A stretch of 64,000 bases of DNA from Proteus faecis (GTDB lineage Bacteria; Pseudomonadota; Gammaproteobacteria; Enterobacterales; Enterobacteriaceae), in contig NZ_PENZ01000045.1 of assembly GCF_003144395.1 (NCBI RefSeq), positions 1,220-65,219 of the forward strand, given 5' to 3'. The position numbers and the translations under genes are program-made. This document shows, piece after piece, positions 34,892 through 44,141 of this stretch; the first letter of the stretch is position 1, and each line of letters begins with the position of its first letter. Under the pieces are notes generated by a model. That model worked only from the letters and a program-made list of their open reading frames with translations. It searched no databases and was not told the DNA's origin.

Positions 34892-35596
34892 TTATTGAGG
34901 TAGATGAATACTGTTGATCTCTTCTTCTGTTAACGGACGATATTCACCCTCAGCTAAAGTCTCATCTAATGTGATATCTCCAATGCGCTCACGATGTAAT
35001 GCACTTACATGATTCCCCACGGCTGCAAACATACGTTTTACTTGGTGGTATTTGCCTTCACTTATTGTGAGCTTAACTTCTGTTGGTGTAATAATTTCTA
35101 ACGAGGCTGGTTTTGTTAAATCTTTTTCACCGTTGAGTTGAACACCTTTTTGAAATTGTTCAGCGACACCCTCTCCAATCGGTTCTTCTAACGTCACCAG
35201 ATAGGTTTTCTCACAATGATGTTTTGGCGCCGTAATACGATGTGACCATTGACCATTATCCGTTAATAAAACAAGCCCTGTTGTATCAATATCTAAACGC
35301 CCAGCAGCATGTAATTTATGTGCCAACGGTTCATCAATAAAATAGAGAATTGTTGGATTAACAGGATCATCTGTTGAACATACATAGCCAATCGGCTTAT
35401 TCAACATAAAGTAACGAGGCCCTAAAATTTGAGTTAAAACATTACCGTCGTAAGCTACTTCTTGCTCTGGTGCAATCTTAGTTGAACCGCTTTTCACCAT
35501 TTCGCCATCAATTGTTACAAGCCCTGCTCTTAATTCACGAAGAACCAAACTACGGCTAATACCCAATTGCTGGGATAAAAATTTATCTAATCGCAT
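34892..35596 (-). CDS. rsuA: 16S rRNA pseudouridine(516) synthase RsuA
   Basis: This 234-residue enzyme converts U516 of 16S rRNA to pseudouridine. An N-terminal S4 RNA-binding domain ([16 protein letters not shown]) is followed by the catalytic domain, with the active-site Asp in [14 protein letters not shown] and [18 protein letters not shown] nearer the C-terminus. The frame is open 25 codons further upstream, but I use ATG 35596, which matches the E. coli N-terminus and has GAGAAA upstream. Confidence 0.95.
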   Translation of the reverse strand: MRLDKFLSQQLGISRSLVLRELRAGLVTIDGEMVKSGSTKIAPEQEVAYDGNVLTQILGPRYFMLNKPIGYVCSTDDPVNPTILYFIDEPLAHKLHAAGRLDIDTTGLVLLTDNGQWSHRITAPKHHCEKTYLVTLEEPIGEGVAEQFQKGVQLNGEKDLTKPASLEIITPTEVKLTISEGKYHQVKRMFAAVGNHVSALHRERIGDITLDETLAEGEYRPLTEEEINSIHLPQ

Positions 35597-35779
35597 GAAT
35601 TTCTCTGAAAAATGGAAGAATACCATCTGATATGAGGTATCTATTAAAAATGAATATAAACAATAAAACAACTAATTAATTTGTAAATAAACTATCACGC
35701 TATATACCCTTTCCCTTTATTCGCGCTACCCATAAAAAAATGTTACGCTGACGCCCCGTTTGATTTCTTATATAGCGCT

Positions 35780-37543
35780 ATGGCTTTTACTCTCAGACCT
35801 TATCAACTCGACGCTGTTAATGCGACAATCGCTTATTTTCGCCAATACAATACACCTGCGGTAATTGTCTTACCTACTGGTGCAGGAAAAAGTTTAGTCA
35901 TTGCAGAACTCGCTAAAAGAGCGCGCGGACGTGTATTGGTGCTAGCACACGTAAAAGAATTAGTAGAACAGAACCATAGCAAATATGAGGCTTATGGTCT
36001 ATCTGCAGATATTTTTGCTGCGGGCTTACAACAAAAAGAGAGTAGCGGAAAAGTTGTTTTTGGTAGTGTACAATCTGTTGCCCGTAATTTATCACAATTT
36101 AGTGATACTTTTTCCCTTCTTATTATTGATGAATGCCACCGTATTAGTTTGTCTAAAGATAGCCAATATCAGCAAGTCATTAAACAATTGCAATCCATTA
36201 ATCCACAATTACGGATCTTAGGATTAACTGCAACACCTTATCGTTTACCTACAGGGTGGATTTATCAATATCATTATCACGGTATGATCAGAGGCAATGA
36301 AGAGTGCTTTTTCCGTGATTGTATCTATGAATTACCTTTGCGTTATATGATAAGCAATCATTTTTTAGTTCCACCAACTCGCCTAGATATGCCTATATTG
36401 CAATATGACTTTAGTCAAGTAAGAACAAGTCAAAATGGAATATTTAATGAAGAAGATCTAAACCGTGAAATAAAGAGACAAAAACGTATTACGCCTCATA
36501 TTGTTACTCAAATTATTGAATATGCAAAAAGTTGCCGAGGTGTAATGATATTTGCAGCGACGGTTGAACATGCAAAAGAAATCCTTTCTCTTTTACCACA
36601 AGATGAAGCGGCATTAGTCAGTGCGGATACACCATCTTATGAACGTGATGATCTTATTTCCCGTTTTAAACAGCAGCAATTACGTTATATGGTTAATGTG
36701 GCCGTACTCACAACTGGCTTTGATGCACCACATGTTGATTTAATCGCAATCTTACGCCCCACTGAGTCTGTGAGTTTATACCAGCAAATTGTAGGACGAG
36801 GATTAAGATTGTTTGCAGGAAAAACAGAATGCCTGATTTTAGATTATGCAGGTAATCCTCATGATCTCTATCTACCCGAAGTCGGTACTAAAAAACCCAA
36901 TCCAAATAGTAAGCCTGTGCAAGTTTTTTGCCCTCTTTGCCAATTTGCTAATACCTTCTGGGGCATCATAGATGCTGATGGAGATATCATTGAACACTAT
37001 GGTCGACGTTGCCAAGGTTGGGAGCTCAATGAGCAAGGGCAAAAGCAGCAATGTGAATTTCGTTTCCGATTTAAATTATGCCCTCACTGTAATGAAGAAA
37101 ATGATATTGCAGCACGCCGCTGTGTTCATTGTGATGAGATCTTAGTTGATCCTGATGATATGCTCAAAGCAGCATTAAAACTCAAAGGGGCTTTAGTCCT
37201 GCGTTGTGGTGGGATGCAATTTAAATCAGGAAATGATGCTAAAGGTGAATGGTTAGAAATAAATTATTACGATGAAGAAGGCACTTCTGTTTCTGAACGT
37301 TTTCGACTAACCACACCAGCCCAAAGAAAAGTATTTGAATTAAAATTCTTACGTGAACATCAACGAGCACCAGGCGTTCCTTTCATTTGGCATAATGCCA
37401 ACGACATTATTAAGCAATTTGATTTATTGCGTCATCCTGATTTTATTGTAGCTCATAAAGGTAAAAAAGAGAGCTTTTGGAAGATAAGAAATAAGATTTT
37501 TGACTATACAGGTCGCTACAGAAAAGCAGATACCTTGTATTAA
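35780..37543 (+). CDS. radD: RadD (YejH) DNA-repair helicase-like ATPase
   Basis: This 587-residue superfamily 2 protein has Walker A PTGAGKS at 32-38, DECH at 117-120, GLTATPYR, and motif [16 protein letters not shown]-terminal zinc-binding region has CPLC, CxxW and CPHC-x8-CVHC cysteine pairs at about 378-440. E. coli RadD acts with SSB and RecA in recombinational repair and template-switch resolution. Length equals E. coli (586). It is divergent from rsuA, as in E. coli. Confidence 0.93.
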   Translation: MAFTLRPYQLDAVNATIAYFRQYNTPAVIVLPTGAGKSLVIAELAKRARGRVLVLAHVKELVEQNHSKYEAYGLSADIFAAGLQQKESSGKVVFGSVQSVARNLSQFSDTFSLLIIDECHRISLSKDSQYQQVIKQLQSINPQLRILGLTATPYRLPTGWIYQYHYHGMIRGNEECFFRDCIYELPLRYMISNHFLVPPTRLDMPILQYDFSQVRTSQNGIFNEEDLNREIKRQKRITPHIVTQIIEYAKSCRGVMIFAATVEHAKEILSLLPQDEAALVSADTPSYERDDLISRFKQQQLRYMVNVAVLTTGFDAPHVDLIAILRPTESVSLYQQIVGRGLRLFAGKTECLILDYAGNPHDLYLPEVGTKKPNPNSKPVQVFCPLCQFANTFWGIIDADGDIIEHYGRRCQGWELNEQGQKQQCEFRFRFKLCPHCNEENDIAARRCVHCDEILVDPDDMLKAALKLKGALVLRCGGMQFKSGNDAKGEWLEINYYDEEGTSVSERFRLTTPAQRKVFELKFLREHQRAPGVPFIWHNANDIIKQFDLLRHPDFIVAHKGKKESFWKIRNKIFDYTGRYRKADTLY

Positions 37544-37687
37544 TCTGGATTTATATTTGCTGTTAGGGGACTTTTTCGTTAAAATGCGCCCCGCTTTATC
37601 TATTTTTAGATAAACCAAATCTCGAGCTTGTTGCTGGGTCGCCTGTAACAAGTATGTATTTTCTTTCTTTTTTATAAGAGAAAAAAG

Positions 37688-37972
37688 ATGTTAACTATCA
37701 AAGCAACTGTACGTAAAGAGCAGGGTAAGGGTGCGAGCCGCCGCCTGCGTGTGGCTAACCGTTTTCCTGCTATCGTTTATGGCGGAAATGAAGAGCCAAT
37801 CGCTATCGATTTAGATCACAATGAAGTTATCAACCAAGAACACAAATCAGAATTCTATTCAGATTTCGTAAACCTGGTTATCGATGGCAAAGAAACTAAA
37901 GTTAAAGTTAAAGCAGTGCAACGTCACGAGTATAAGCCAAAAATTACTCATATCGACTTCCTGCGCGCTTAA
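37688..37972 (+). CDS. rplY: 50S ribosomal protein L25
   Basis: This 94-residue single-domain L25 binds 5S r[30 protein letters not shown] and HIDFLRA match E. coli RplY. It lacks the C-terminal CTC extension of longer L25 proteins, which is normal for enterobacteria. It follows radD by 144 bases, with a leader that contains a pyrimidine-rich stretch just before the Shine-Dalgarno sequence. Confidence 0.97.
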   Translation: MLTIKATVRKEQGKGASRRLRVANRFPAIVYGGNEEPIAIDLDHNEVINQEHKSEFYSDFVNLVIDGKETKVKVKAVQRHEYKPKITHIDFLRA

Positions 37973-38015
37973 TAAGCCACCCTTCGAGCTTTATTTTTCG
38001 GGACGCCGAGCATGT

Positions 38016-38043
38016 AACGCCACTTAATGTGGCGTTATTTGTT
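38016..38043 (+). terminator. Terminator of rplY
   Basis: AACGCCAC-TTAAT-GTGGCGTT is an 8-bp stem followed by ATTTGTTTC. It lies 43 bases after the rplY stop; the T tract is interrupted. Confidence 0.7.
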
Positions 38044-38055
38044 TCTACTACTTAA

Positions 38056-39060
38056 TTATTTTTCTGATGCTCTACGTTGTAACTGATCACGTAAATTAGG
38101 TGGTGTACCTTTAATGGTGAGTGTATCTGTTGCTGGATCCCAGAATATTCTCTCCCCTAATAATTTCGCATCAAAATTCACTGTTAATCCACCACCACTT
38201 CCTGAATACTTCATCAATTGACGTAACGTACTGCGATCTGCTGGAAATGTTTCAGCTAACTCATAGCCTTTTTCTTCAGTAAATTGAGCAAAGTTTTGAT
38301 CGCCCAAAGACGGTAATTCTTCAGCAAGCTCTGTTAAGGCAATTTCTTCGCCCGATTGCAATTGCTCGTTACAGTAGCTATATACTTGCTCACGACAAGT
38401 TTGACGTTCTTGCTTGCCCATTTCTGAAGCTTCACAAAAATCGTCAACCGCTTGTAATAATCCTTTATTTTGAACTTTAGCGTTTAAGCCTTCTTGAGCA
38501 CCTAAAAAATCCATAAAGAAGTCAGATACTTTGCGTCCAACACGACCTTTTAAAAACGTTAAATAACGTAAAGAGTCGGGTGCCGTTTCCCACTCAGTTA
38601 AATCGATACGAGCGATAATGTCTGCATGAGGAATATCTAAATAGCGTGTTGATGACACATCAAGGCTGTCATTTACCCACATACTGTTACAACTACTAAG
38701 TACGGCAATTAAAAGGTAATCCACCGCTAAATAACGATAGTGACAAAATAGAACAGTGCCACCTTCTGCAAAAGGGTATTTTGCTAATTCATCTTTTAGT
38801 CTCACGGTTGCCGCTCGTGAAAAACCTAAAAAGTTTTCTTCGCCTTTACGTTGTAAGCGCAACGCTTCTGCTAATTCGCTTTCTTCATTAAACAGACCAT
38901 AAGCTTTACTTTTTGCACTGTAGACACGATGCAACTCTTCAATCATCTCCTGAACAACGGGTTCAATTTCTAAGAGTGAATCACGTAGCACAACTTCTAA
39001 TGTCTGCTCATCTCGCTTAATAAGTTGATGCAAAACTAATTGGTTAATATCTAGACTCAT
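38056..39060 (-). CDS. yejK: Nucleoid-associated protein YejK (NdpA)
   Basis: This 334-residue cytoplasmic protein matches the 37-kDa nucleoid-associated family: [12 protein letters not shown] at the start, [20 protein letters not shown] in the middle, [25 protein letters not shown] near the end. E. coli YejK binds nucleoid and topoisomerase IV. A GAGG Shine-Dalgarno sequence precedes ATG 39060. It is divergent from yejL-yejM as in E. coli. Confidence 0.94.
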   Translation of the reverse strand: MSLDINQLVLHQLIKRDEQTLEVVLRDSLLEIEPVVQEMIEELHRVYSAKSKAYGLFNEESELAEALRLQRKGEENFLGFSRAATVRLKDELAKYPFAEGGTVLFCHYRYLAVDYLLIAVLSSCNSMWVNDSLDVSSTRYLDIPHADIIARIDLTEWETAPDSLRYLTFLKGRVGRKVSDFFMDFLGAQEGLNAKVQNKGLLQAVDDFCEASEMGKQERQTCREQVYSYCNEQLQSGEEIALTELAEELPSLGDQNFAQFTEEKGYELAETFPADRSTLRQLMKYSGSGGGLTVNFDAKLLGERIFWDPATDTLTIKGTPPNLRDQLQRRASEK

Positions 39061-39215
39061 GGTCGTCCTCTTCTATTGCGGCTCTTTCTCGTGCGCGTAT
39101 TCAAACACTCCCTACTTTCAGTATCAAGGGAAAATTAATTAATTTAATAGCGGAAAAAGGCCTAGTAATACGGTAATATATAGCGTTTTATTCATATAGT
39201 AGGAATTCAGATTTT

Positions 39216-39443
39216 ATGCCACAAAAATCCCGTTATAGTGATGAACAAGTTGAGCAATTACTTGCAGAACTTGTCAGCGTTCTTGAAAAACATCATACTC
39301 CTACAGATCTTTCTTTGATGGTGTTGGGGAACATGGTGACAAACTTAATTAATACAAGTATTGCCCCTGCTCAACGAATGCTGATTGCTGATTCTTTTGT
39401 TCACGCATTGCGTGCTTCGATTGATGAAGGCAATATTCACTAA
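39216..39443 (+). CDS. yejL: YejL family protein
   Basis: This 75-residue protein has the length and core sequence of E. coli YejL ([31 protein letters not shown]). No function is established for the family. It lies 26 bases before yejM and is probably co-transcribed with it. Confidence 0.93.
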   Translation: MPQKSRYSDEQVEQLLAELVSVLEKHHTPTDLSLMVLGNMVTNLINTSIAPAQRMLIADSFVHALRASIDEGNIH

Positions 39444-39469
39444 TAAACATAGAAAAATTATTTATAGAC

Positions 39470-41206
39470 ATGGTAACGAAACCTCAGTCCTATCGTGAAA
39501 AAGTATCCCAAATGATCAGTTGGGGTCACTGGTTTGCGCTATTTAATATTATTCTAAGCTTACTGCTTGGGAGCCGTTACCTGTTTATTTCTGACTGGCC
39601 CGCAACTTTTGCTGGTCGTTTTTACGCTATTGTGAGTTGGATGGGACATTTTAGTTTTATTGTCTTTGCTATCTACATACTCATCCTTTTTCCACTCACT
39701 TTTGTCGCTGTTTCCCAACGGCTACTTAGAGTTATTTCCTGTGCCCTTGCCAGTGCAGGATTAACTATCCTTATTTTTGATATCGCCGTTTACCAGCAAT
39801 TTCAACTCCATTTGACCCAACTTGTTTGGGATCTCGTGATTAATCCAGATGAAGGTGAAATGGCGCGTGAATGGCAACTTATCTTTATTGGCATTCCCAT
39901 CATCTTTCTTATTGAAATGCTTTTTGCAACATGGAGTTGGCAAAAGTTACGTAGCTTAAATCGCCAACGTTGGGGTAAACCATTAGCGGGTGTCTTTATT
40001 ACTTGCTTTATATTGTCTCACTCTATGTCAATTTGGGCTGATGCTAACTTCTATCGCCCTATCACCATGCAACGTGCCAATTTACCATTATCGTATCCAA
40101 TGACGGCGCGAAAATTTCTTGAACGTCATGGTTTTATTAATCAATCAGAATATGAGCAACGTGTTATCAGTGAAGGTAATCCAGCAGCGCAAAGCATCAC
40201 CTATCCTCTTGCTCCATTAATCTATGCCAAAGATACCTATTCTTATAACTTGCTAATAGTTGTCATTGATGGTTTAGGTAACGAAGAAGTGCCTGAGTTA
40301 CCGAGCTTGCAACAATTTGCACAAAATAACCTTTATTTTTCACGACATTATTCATCAGGTATAAATAATGACACTGCATTATTTGGCCTATTTTATGGTA
40401 TTTCACCTTCTTATTTAGACAGTGTATTAAGTAGCAGAAAAAACTCTGCACTTTTCGATGCGTTAAGTTATCGAAACTATCAATTAGCAATGTTTTCAAC
40501 TAATGGTTTCCAAACACCATTGTTTAAACAAGCTGTGCTATCAGATTTCTCTCTCCCAACATCACGCAGTGGTGATAACAATGCCACAATTGATAGTTGG
40601 AGTAATTGGTTGGTCAAGAACAGCCAAACTACTCCTTGGTTCTCTTTCTTACAAATTAATGGTCACACCAATAATACGTATCAACGAGCCACATTAAATA
40701 ATCAACTAGAAACAATATTTAAGACATTACAAGAAACCAAAGCGCTAGATAATACTGTAGTTGTTGTCACTTCTAGCTATCATCAAGATAACAACAAAAA
40801 ACAGATTAATCAGTGGCTGTTAGATAAGACCACCTTTAATTTAGGCCAATCACAAGTGCCATTGATAATACATTGGCCAAATATGACACCACAGGTTATT
40901 GATCGAATGACAAGCCATCAAGATGTTATGACGACCTTGATGCAACATGTTTTGCATGTCATTAGTCCAGCAGATAACTATTCACAAGGAGAAGATTTAT
41001 TTGCAAGTACTCGTAATCATCCATGGATTTTTACAGGTGATGACGAGGCATTTGTCGTCTTTTTACAAGACAATACCTTGTTAATAGATAAACATGGTCG
41101 GTATGCTTTATTTGATAAATCAGGGCAAGAGATCAGCGCTGCAAAACCTGATTTAAAATTACTACTGCAAGTTCTAGCTGAGCAGAAACGTTTTATAGAA
41201 CGCTAG
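39470..41206 (+). CDS. yejM: YejM/PbgA/LapC inner-membrane regulator of LPS synthesis
   Basis: This 578-residue protein has five N-terminal membrane helices (to about residue 190), a linker and a periplasmic alkaline-phosphatase/sulfatase-like domain (VVIDGLGNEE, SSGINNDTALFGLFYG, FLQINGHTN). In E. coli it senses periplasmic lipid A and blocks LapB, so that LpxC is less degraded; it is essential there. The sulfatase domain is degenerate: the catalytic Cys/Ser-x-Pro-x-Arg motif of true sulfatases is absent, as in E. coli. Confidence 0.94.
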   Translation: MVTKPQSYREKVSQMISWGHWFALFNIILSLLLGSRYLFISDWPATFAGRFYAIVSWMGHFSFIVFAIYILILFPLTFVAVSQRLLRVISCALASAGLTILIFDIAVYQQFQLHLTQLVWDLVINPDEGEMAREWQLIFIGIPIIFLIEMLFATWSWQKLRSLNRQRWGKPLAGVFITCFILSHSMSIWADANFYRPITMQRANLPLSYPMTARKFLERHGFINQSEYEQRVISEGNPAAQSITYPLAPLIYAKDTYSYNLLIVVIDGLGNEEVPELPSLQQFAQNNLYFSRHYSSGINNDTALFGLFYGISPSYLDSVLSSRKNSALFDALSYRNYQLAMFSTNGFQTPLFKQAVLSDFSLPTSRSGDNNATIDSWSNWLVKNSQTTPWFSFLQINGHTNNTYQRATLNNQLETIFKTLQETKALDNTVVVVTSSYHQDNNKKQINQWLLDKTTFNLGQSQVPLIIHWPNMTPQVIDRMTSHQDVMTTLMQHVLHVISPADNYSQGEDLFASTRNHPWIFTGDDEAFVVFLQDNTLLIDKHGRYALFDKSGQEISAAKPDLKLLLQVLAEQKRFIER

Positions 41207-41292
41207 CACTACTGAATAACGTATAAAATTACATCACTTAATTAGCAAAGGGTTGCTTTAGCAGTCAAAAACAGTAATATACATGACACAAA

Positions 41293-41369
41293 CGGCATGT
41301 AGCGCAGCCTGGTAGCGCACTGTCATGGGGTGTCAGGGGTCGTAGGTTCAAATCCTATCATGCCGACCA
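41293..41369 (+). tRNA. proL: tRNA-Pro (anticodon GGG)
   Basis: The 77-base gene folds as a standard cloverleaf: acceptor CGGCATG pairs with CATGCCG before the encoded ACCA end, the D-arm has AGCGCAGCCTGGTAGCGC, the anticodon loop has TGGGGTG with GGG, and the T-arm has GGTTCAAATCC. It follows yejM exactly as proL does in E. coli. It is also the likely integration target of the prophage that follows. Confidence 0.95.
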
Positions 41370-41380
41370 AAATTCCTTAG

Positions 41381-41410
41381 AAAAACCAACCGCTTATGGT
41401 TGGTTTTTTT
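41381..41410 (+). terminator. Intrinsic terminator after tRNA-Pro
   Basis: AACCAACC-GCTTAT-GGTTGGTT is a perfect 8-bp stem followed by T5, starting 12 bases after the tRNA. It lies on the prophage side of the likely att core, so it may be phage-supplied. Confidence 0.88.
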
Positions 41411-41427
41411 ATGTCTGAAATTTGCTA

Positions 41428-41460
41428 CTGGTAAAACTCTGGTAAAACTCTGGTAAAACG
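41428..41460 (+). repeat. Three tandem 11-bp repeats next to the attachment site
   Basis: The unit CTGGTAAAACT occurs three times in a row (last base of the third copy is G). It lies 59 bases inside the prophage from the tRNA end. Short direct repeats at this distance are typical arm-type binding sites of tyrosine integrases (inference). There is no spacer diversity, so it is not a CRISPR. Confidence 0.6.
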
Positions 41461-41549
41461 ACGACAAATCATCTCTCAAAATCACCCTTTCTTTAGCTCA
41501 TAAAATTACCCTTTTCTCCTTGCTATTCTATTCATTACCTTATATAAAT

Positions 41550-41569
41550 TACTGTATAAAAACACAGTA
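41550..41569 (+). promoter_or_regulatory. LexA (SOS) box
   Basis: TACTG-TATAAAAACA-CAGTA matches the LexA consensus TACTG-N10-CAGTA perfectly at both ends and has the right AT-rich centre. A TATAAA hexamer lies inside it, so LexA binding would block the promoter. It ends 14 bases before the ATG of the 82-residue gene. Confidence 0.85.
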
Positions 41570-41583
41570 AAGTAGGTAATACC

Positions 41584-41832
41584 ATGATTAAACTTGAAAT
41601 CAATAATGCGGAATATATTGCTCAGTTAGAAGAGGCTCGTTTATCTGCAGATAACCCGTATGGCTATCTGTTTATCGATATTATCTTTTCTGATCCAAAG
41701 TTTGATGAGAATACATTTGAAATGAAGAACATTAGACGAGAACCGATGAGAACGTATATGACTGAAGATGTGGCTAAAGAGTTACTAGAACAACTTAGTG
41801 AATATTACAATCGTAGAAATAAGTGCATATAA
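41584..41832 (+). CDS. SOS-controlled small prophage protein of unknown function
   Basis: This 82-residue protein is acidic and probably cytoplasmic. It has no signal peptide or membrane segment. The C-terminal third (TEDVAKELLEQLSEYYNRR) looks like an amphipathic helix. I do not recognise the family; it is about the size of DinI-like proteins often found at prophage ends, but I see no convincing DinI signature. It stands alone at the left prophage end, directly under a perfect LexA box, with AGTAGGT as a weak ribosome-binding site. Damage induction is therefore expected. Confidence 0.8.
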   Translation: MIKLEINNAEYIAQLEEARLSADNPYGYLFIDIIFSDPKFDENTFEMKNIRREPMRTYMTEDVAKELLEQLSEYYNRRNKCI

Positions 41833-41915
41833 TATCATTGTACTATTACATCCATTGCCATCACTACTATATTCAAATAAAATAAAAACATTAATAATAT
41901 AAATGAAAAAATGCT

Positions 41916-42704
41916 ATGAATAATTTTGTTATAAGTTTATCTCAAAACAACGAAAAACGCAGAAATCACATCGTAGAACAGTTTTCAAAAAAATCGATAC
42001 CATTTGAATTTTTTGATGCAATTGATAAAACAAAAATAAATATTTCTAATGCTTTGGGGGTTACTTTTGATAACCCTAACCTTTCACTAGGTGAAAAAGG
42101 ATGTATATTAAGCCATGTAATGTTGTGGAAAAAAGTAATTGATGAAAACTTACCAATGGCAACTATTTTTGAAGATGATATATATCTTTCAAAAGAATCT
42201 GAAAATTACTTAAAAAATTATGACTGGGTTAATCCTGACTGGCATGTTATTAAAATTGAGCGTGCTGATGAAAAAGTAAAAACAGCAATATCGCCAGTTA
42301 AAATATTTAATAAATATGAAGGTATATTCAGGTTAAAAGGGGAACATCTCGGTGCGGGAGGGTATATAATCACTAATAAAGGTGCAAGATATCTGTTTAA
42401 AAAAATAACATCAACACCATTTAAAGACCCCATTGATTACGAAATCTTTGATAACTTCATTAATGATAAAAATTACTTTATTTGTCAATTTATTCCTGCT
42501 TTATGCATGCAAGACTACACTATAAATAAATGTCATGATAAATTTCCAAGTTCACTAGAAAATGAGCGTATTCATAAAGAAAAAGTAGTTACAAAAAATA
42601 GTAGTAATAAACTAATTAGAGAAATATCTAGAGTAAAAAAACAACTCATTAATCTCATCTGCAAAAAACAAAAAGAAAGAAAACTACCATTCAACATGAA
42701 TTAA
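41916..42704 (+). CDS. Glycosyltransferase family 25 (LPS/LOS modification)
   Basis: This 262-residue protein starts NNFVISLSQNNEKRRNHI and carries LSLGEKGCILSHVMLWKKV and the metal-binding FEDDIYLS, all typical of GT25 enzymes such as LgtB/LpsA-type galactosyltransferases. It ends with a lysine-rich, basic tail that may hold it on the inner membrane. It is strikingly AT-rich compared with the phage structural genes, and it stands alone between the att end and the convergent tail fibre gene. Cargo of this kind often changes host LPS and blocks superinfection (inference). Sugar and acceptor cannot be read. Confidence 0.87.
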   Translation: MNNFVISLSQNNEKRRNHIVEQFSKKSIPFEFFDAIDKTKINISNALGVTFDNPNLSLGEKGCILSHVMLWKKVIDENLPMATIFEDDIYLSKESENYLKNYDWVNPDWHVIKIERADEKVKTAISPVKIFNKYEGIFRLKGEHLGAGGYIITNKGARYLFKKITSTPFKDPIDYEIFDNFINDKNYFICQFIPALCMQDYTINKCHDKFPSSLENERIHKEKVVTKNSSNKLIREISRVKKQLINLICKKQKERKLPFNMN

Positions 42705-42713
42705 TTTTAAATA

Positions 42714-42749
42714 ATATGGCACTGATAATAAACTATATCAGCGCCATAT
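42714..42749. terminator. Convergent terminator between glycosyltransferase and tail fibre genes
   Basis: ATATGGC/GCCATAT and an inner CTGATA/TATCAG stem, separated by one mismatch, form a 13-bp hairpin. AT-rich tracts lie on both sides, and it separates two convergent stop codons. Confidence 0.7.
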
Positions 42750-42753
42750 ATAT

Positions 42754-44136
42754 TTATTCAGACACCCAAACTTCACTCCAATCCATATAAACCCCTCTTA
42801 ACGACTTAAGGTTTTTTCCATTATTTAATGTACATACATCACAAAACCCTGTCTGCCCTTGATGAAACGCAATTCCAATATTATCAACAGGAGGCATCAT
42901 TACAGTTGTCCAATTTTCTCCCCCTGAACCTCCTGGTAATTTGAAATATATCTGCTTACCCCTAACATCCTCTGTTAATGTAATAGTCGAAGTTGAATTA
43001 CCAGCTCCACCTACTTTTCGCCAACTTTTTCCTGTACCTTTCTTTTCATATCGACTATCGCTCTCAGCTTTTGTGTAACTACTTCCAGCCGTTGCATAGC
43101 TCCCTTTAGGCTGATACTTACCATCTGACTCTGATTTTGAATAACTGTAACCAGAAGCTTGATAACTGCCTTTTAGTTGGTATTTACCGTCAGACTCTGC
43201 CTTTGTATACGAAGCACCTACTAATGCATAATTACCCGCAGGTTGGTAACTACCTTTTGATTGATATCGTCCATCACTTTCCGCTTTTGTGTAGCTACTT
43301 CCCGCTGGCGCATAACTGCCTTTAGCTTGATATCGGCCATCCGACTCGGTCTTCGTATATGAAGCACCCGCTAACGCATAATTACCTTTAGGTTGATAAT
43401 TCCCCTTAGGTTGAAAAGCATCCGTAGAGGCTTTCTGGCTCATCACATGAACCTTTGATGTTCCCGTACCTTGAGCTACATTACTCTTATCAAACTTATT
43501 ATTAAGCCCACTATTTAACGCTGAATTTGTCGCGTAATCGCCTGACGGTTGGTAACTTCCTTTCGCTTGATATCGGCCATCCGTCTCTGCTTTTGTGTAA
43601 CTATCCCCTTTATTAGCGTAGTTCCCTGCTGGCGCATAATTACCCTTTAGCTGATATTTGGTGTCAGCTTCTGCCTTTGAGTAGCTATAACCAGAGGCTT
43701 GATAGTTACCTAGTGGTTGAAAGCGTTGATCTGATTCTGTTTTAGAATAAGCGCCTACATCACTCGCAGTGGCATCGGCTTTCAACTCTGCCCATGCATT
43801 ACCGGCAACCGGCTCAATATTGTTATTCTCAACTTTAGACTGCCAGACTTTATTTTTATGGTACACAATAGTGCGTATCGCATACGGCTTACCAACTTCA
43901 TCCCATTTTGGAAAACCAAAAGATTGTATTTCGCCAATCGCTTCCGTGATATCGTGAAATATCCCGTTCATTTTTTCACGTTCAATATCTTTCGCAGCAG
44001 GATCGGTGACTTGGTCACGTTCATAGTCGTAACCATAGCCTTGTGTATAAGACACAGAACCGTCTGGTTGGATTTCTACGGGTATAGAAGCCTTATCCCC
44101 TTGTGTTGCAAAGGGGGTTTTAAAAATAGTTGTCAT
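42754..44136 (-). CDS. Phage tail fibre protein with tandem repeats
   Basis: This 460-residue protein begins with a conserved baseplate-attachment region (FKTPFATQGDKASIPVEI, YDYERDQVTDPAAKDIER), as in many prophage fibres. Residues about 135-375 are roughly ten imperfect repeats of SYTKAESDGRYQxKGSYxPAG, a phage fibre shaft motif. The last 85 residues form a unique tip (from KSWRKVGGAGNSTS) that probably contacts the host receptor. It is the last gene of the late operon. No fibre-assembly (tfa) gene follows. The gene starts five bases after the DUF2612 gene ends. Confidence 0.88.
   Translation of the reverse strand: MTTIFKTPFATQGDKASIPVEIQPDGSVSYTQGYGYDYERDQVTDPAAKDIEREKMNGIFHDITEAIGEIQSFGFPKWDEVGKPYAIRTIVYHKNKVWQSKVENNNIEPVAGNAWAELKADATASDVGAYSKTESDQRFQPLGNYQASGYSYSKAEADTKYQLKGNYAPAGNYANKGDSYTKAETDGRYQAKGSYQPSGDYATNSALNSGLNNKFDKSNVAQGTGTSKVHVMSQKASTDAFQPKGNYQPKGNYALAGASYTKTESDGRYQAKGSYAPAGSSYTKAESDGRYQSKGSYQPAGNYALVGASYTKAESDGKYQLKGSYQASGYSYSKSESDGKYQPKGSYATAGSSYTKAESDSRYEKKGTGKSWRKVGGAGNSTSTITLTEDVRGKQIYFKLPGGSGGENWTTVMMPPVDNIGIAFHQGQTGFCDVCTLNNGKNLKSLRGVYMDWSEVWVSE
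43050..43740 (-). repeat. Tandem repeats coding for the tail fibre shaft
   Basis: About ten imperfect units of 60-75 bases recur, with near-identical pieces such as the plus-strand TTGATATCGGCCATC at two places and GTAACT/GTATAC variants. The repeats keep the reading frame, so recombination between units would shorten or lengthen the fibre without breaking it. Confidence 0.75.
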
Positions 44137-44141
44137 AGGAA

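Noticed and set aside
41428-41460. Three 11-bp tandem repeats as a CRISPR remnant
   Set aside because: Units are contiguous with no spacers and no cas genes are near; integrase arm sites explain them better.
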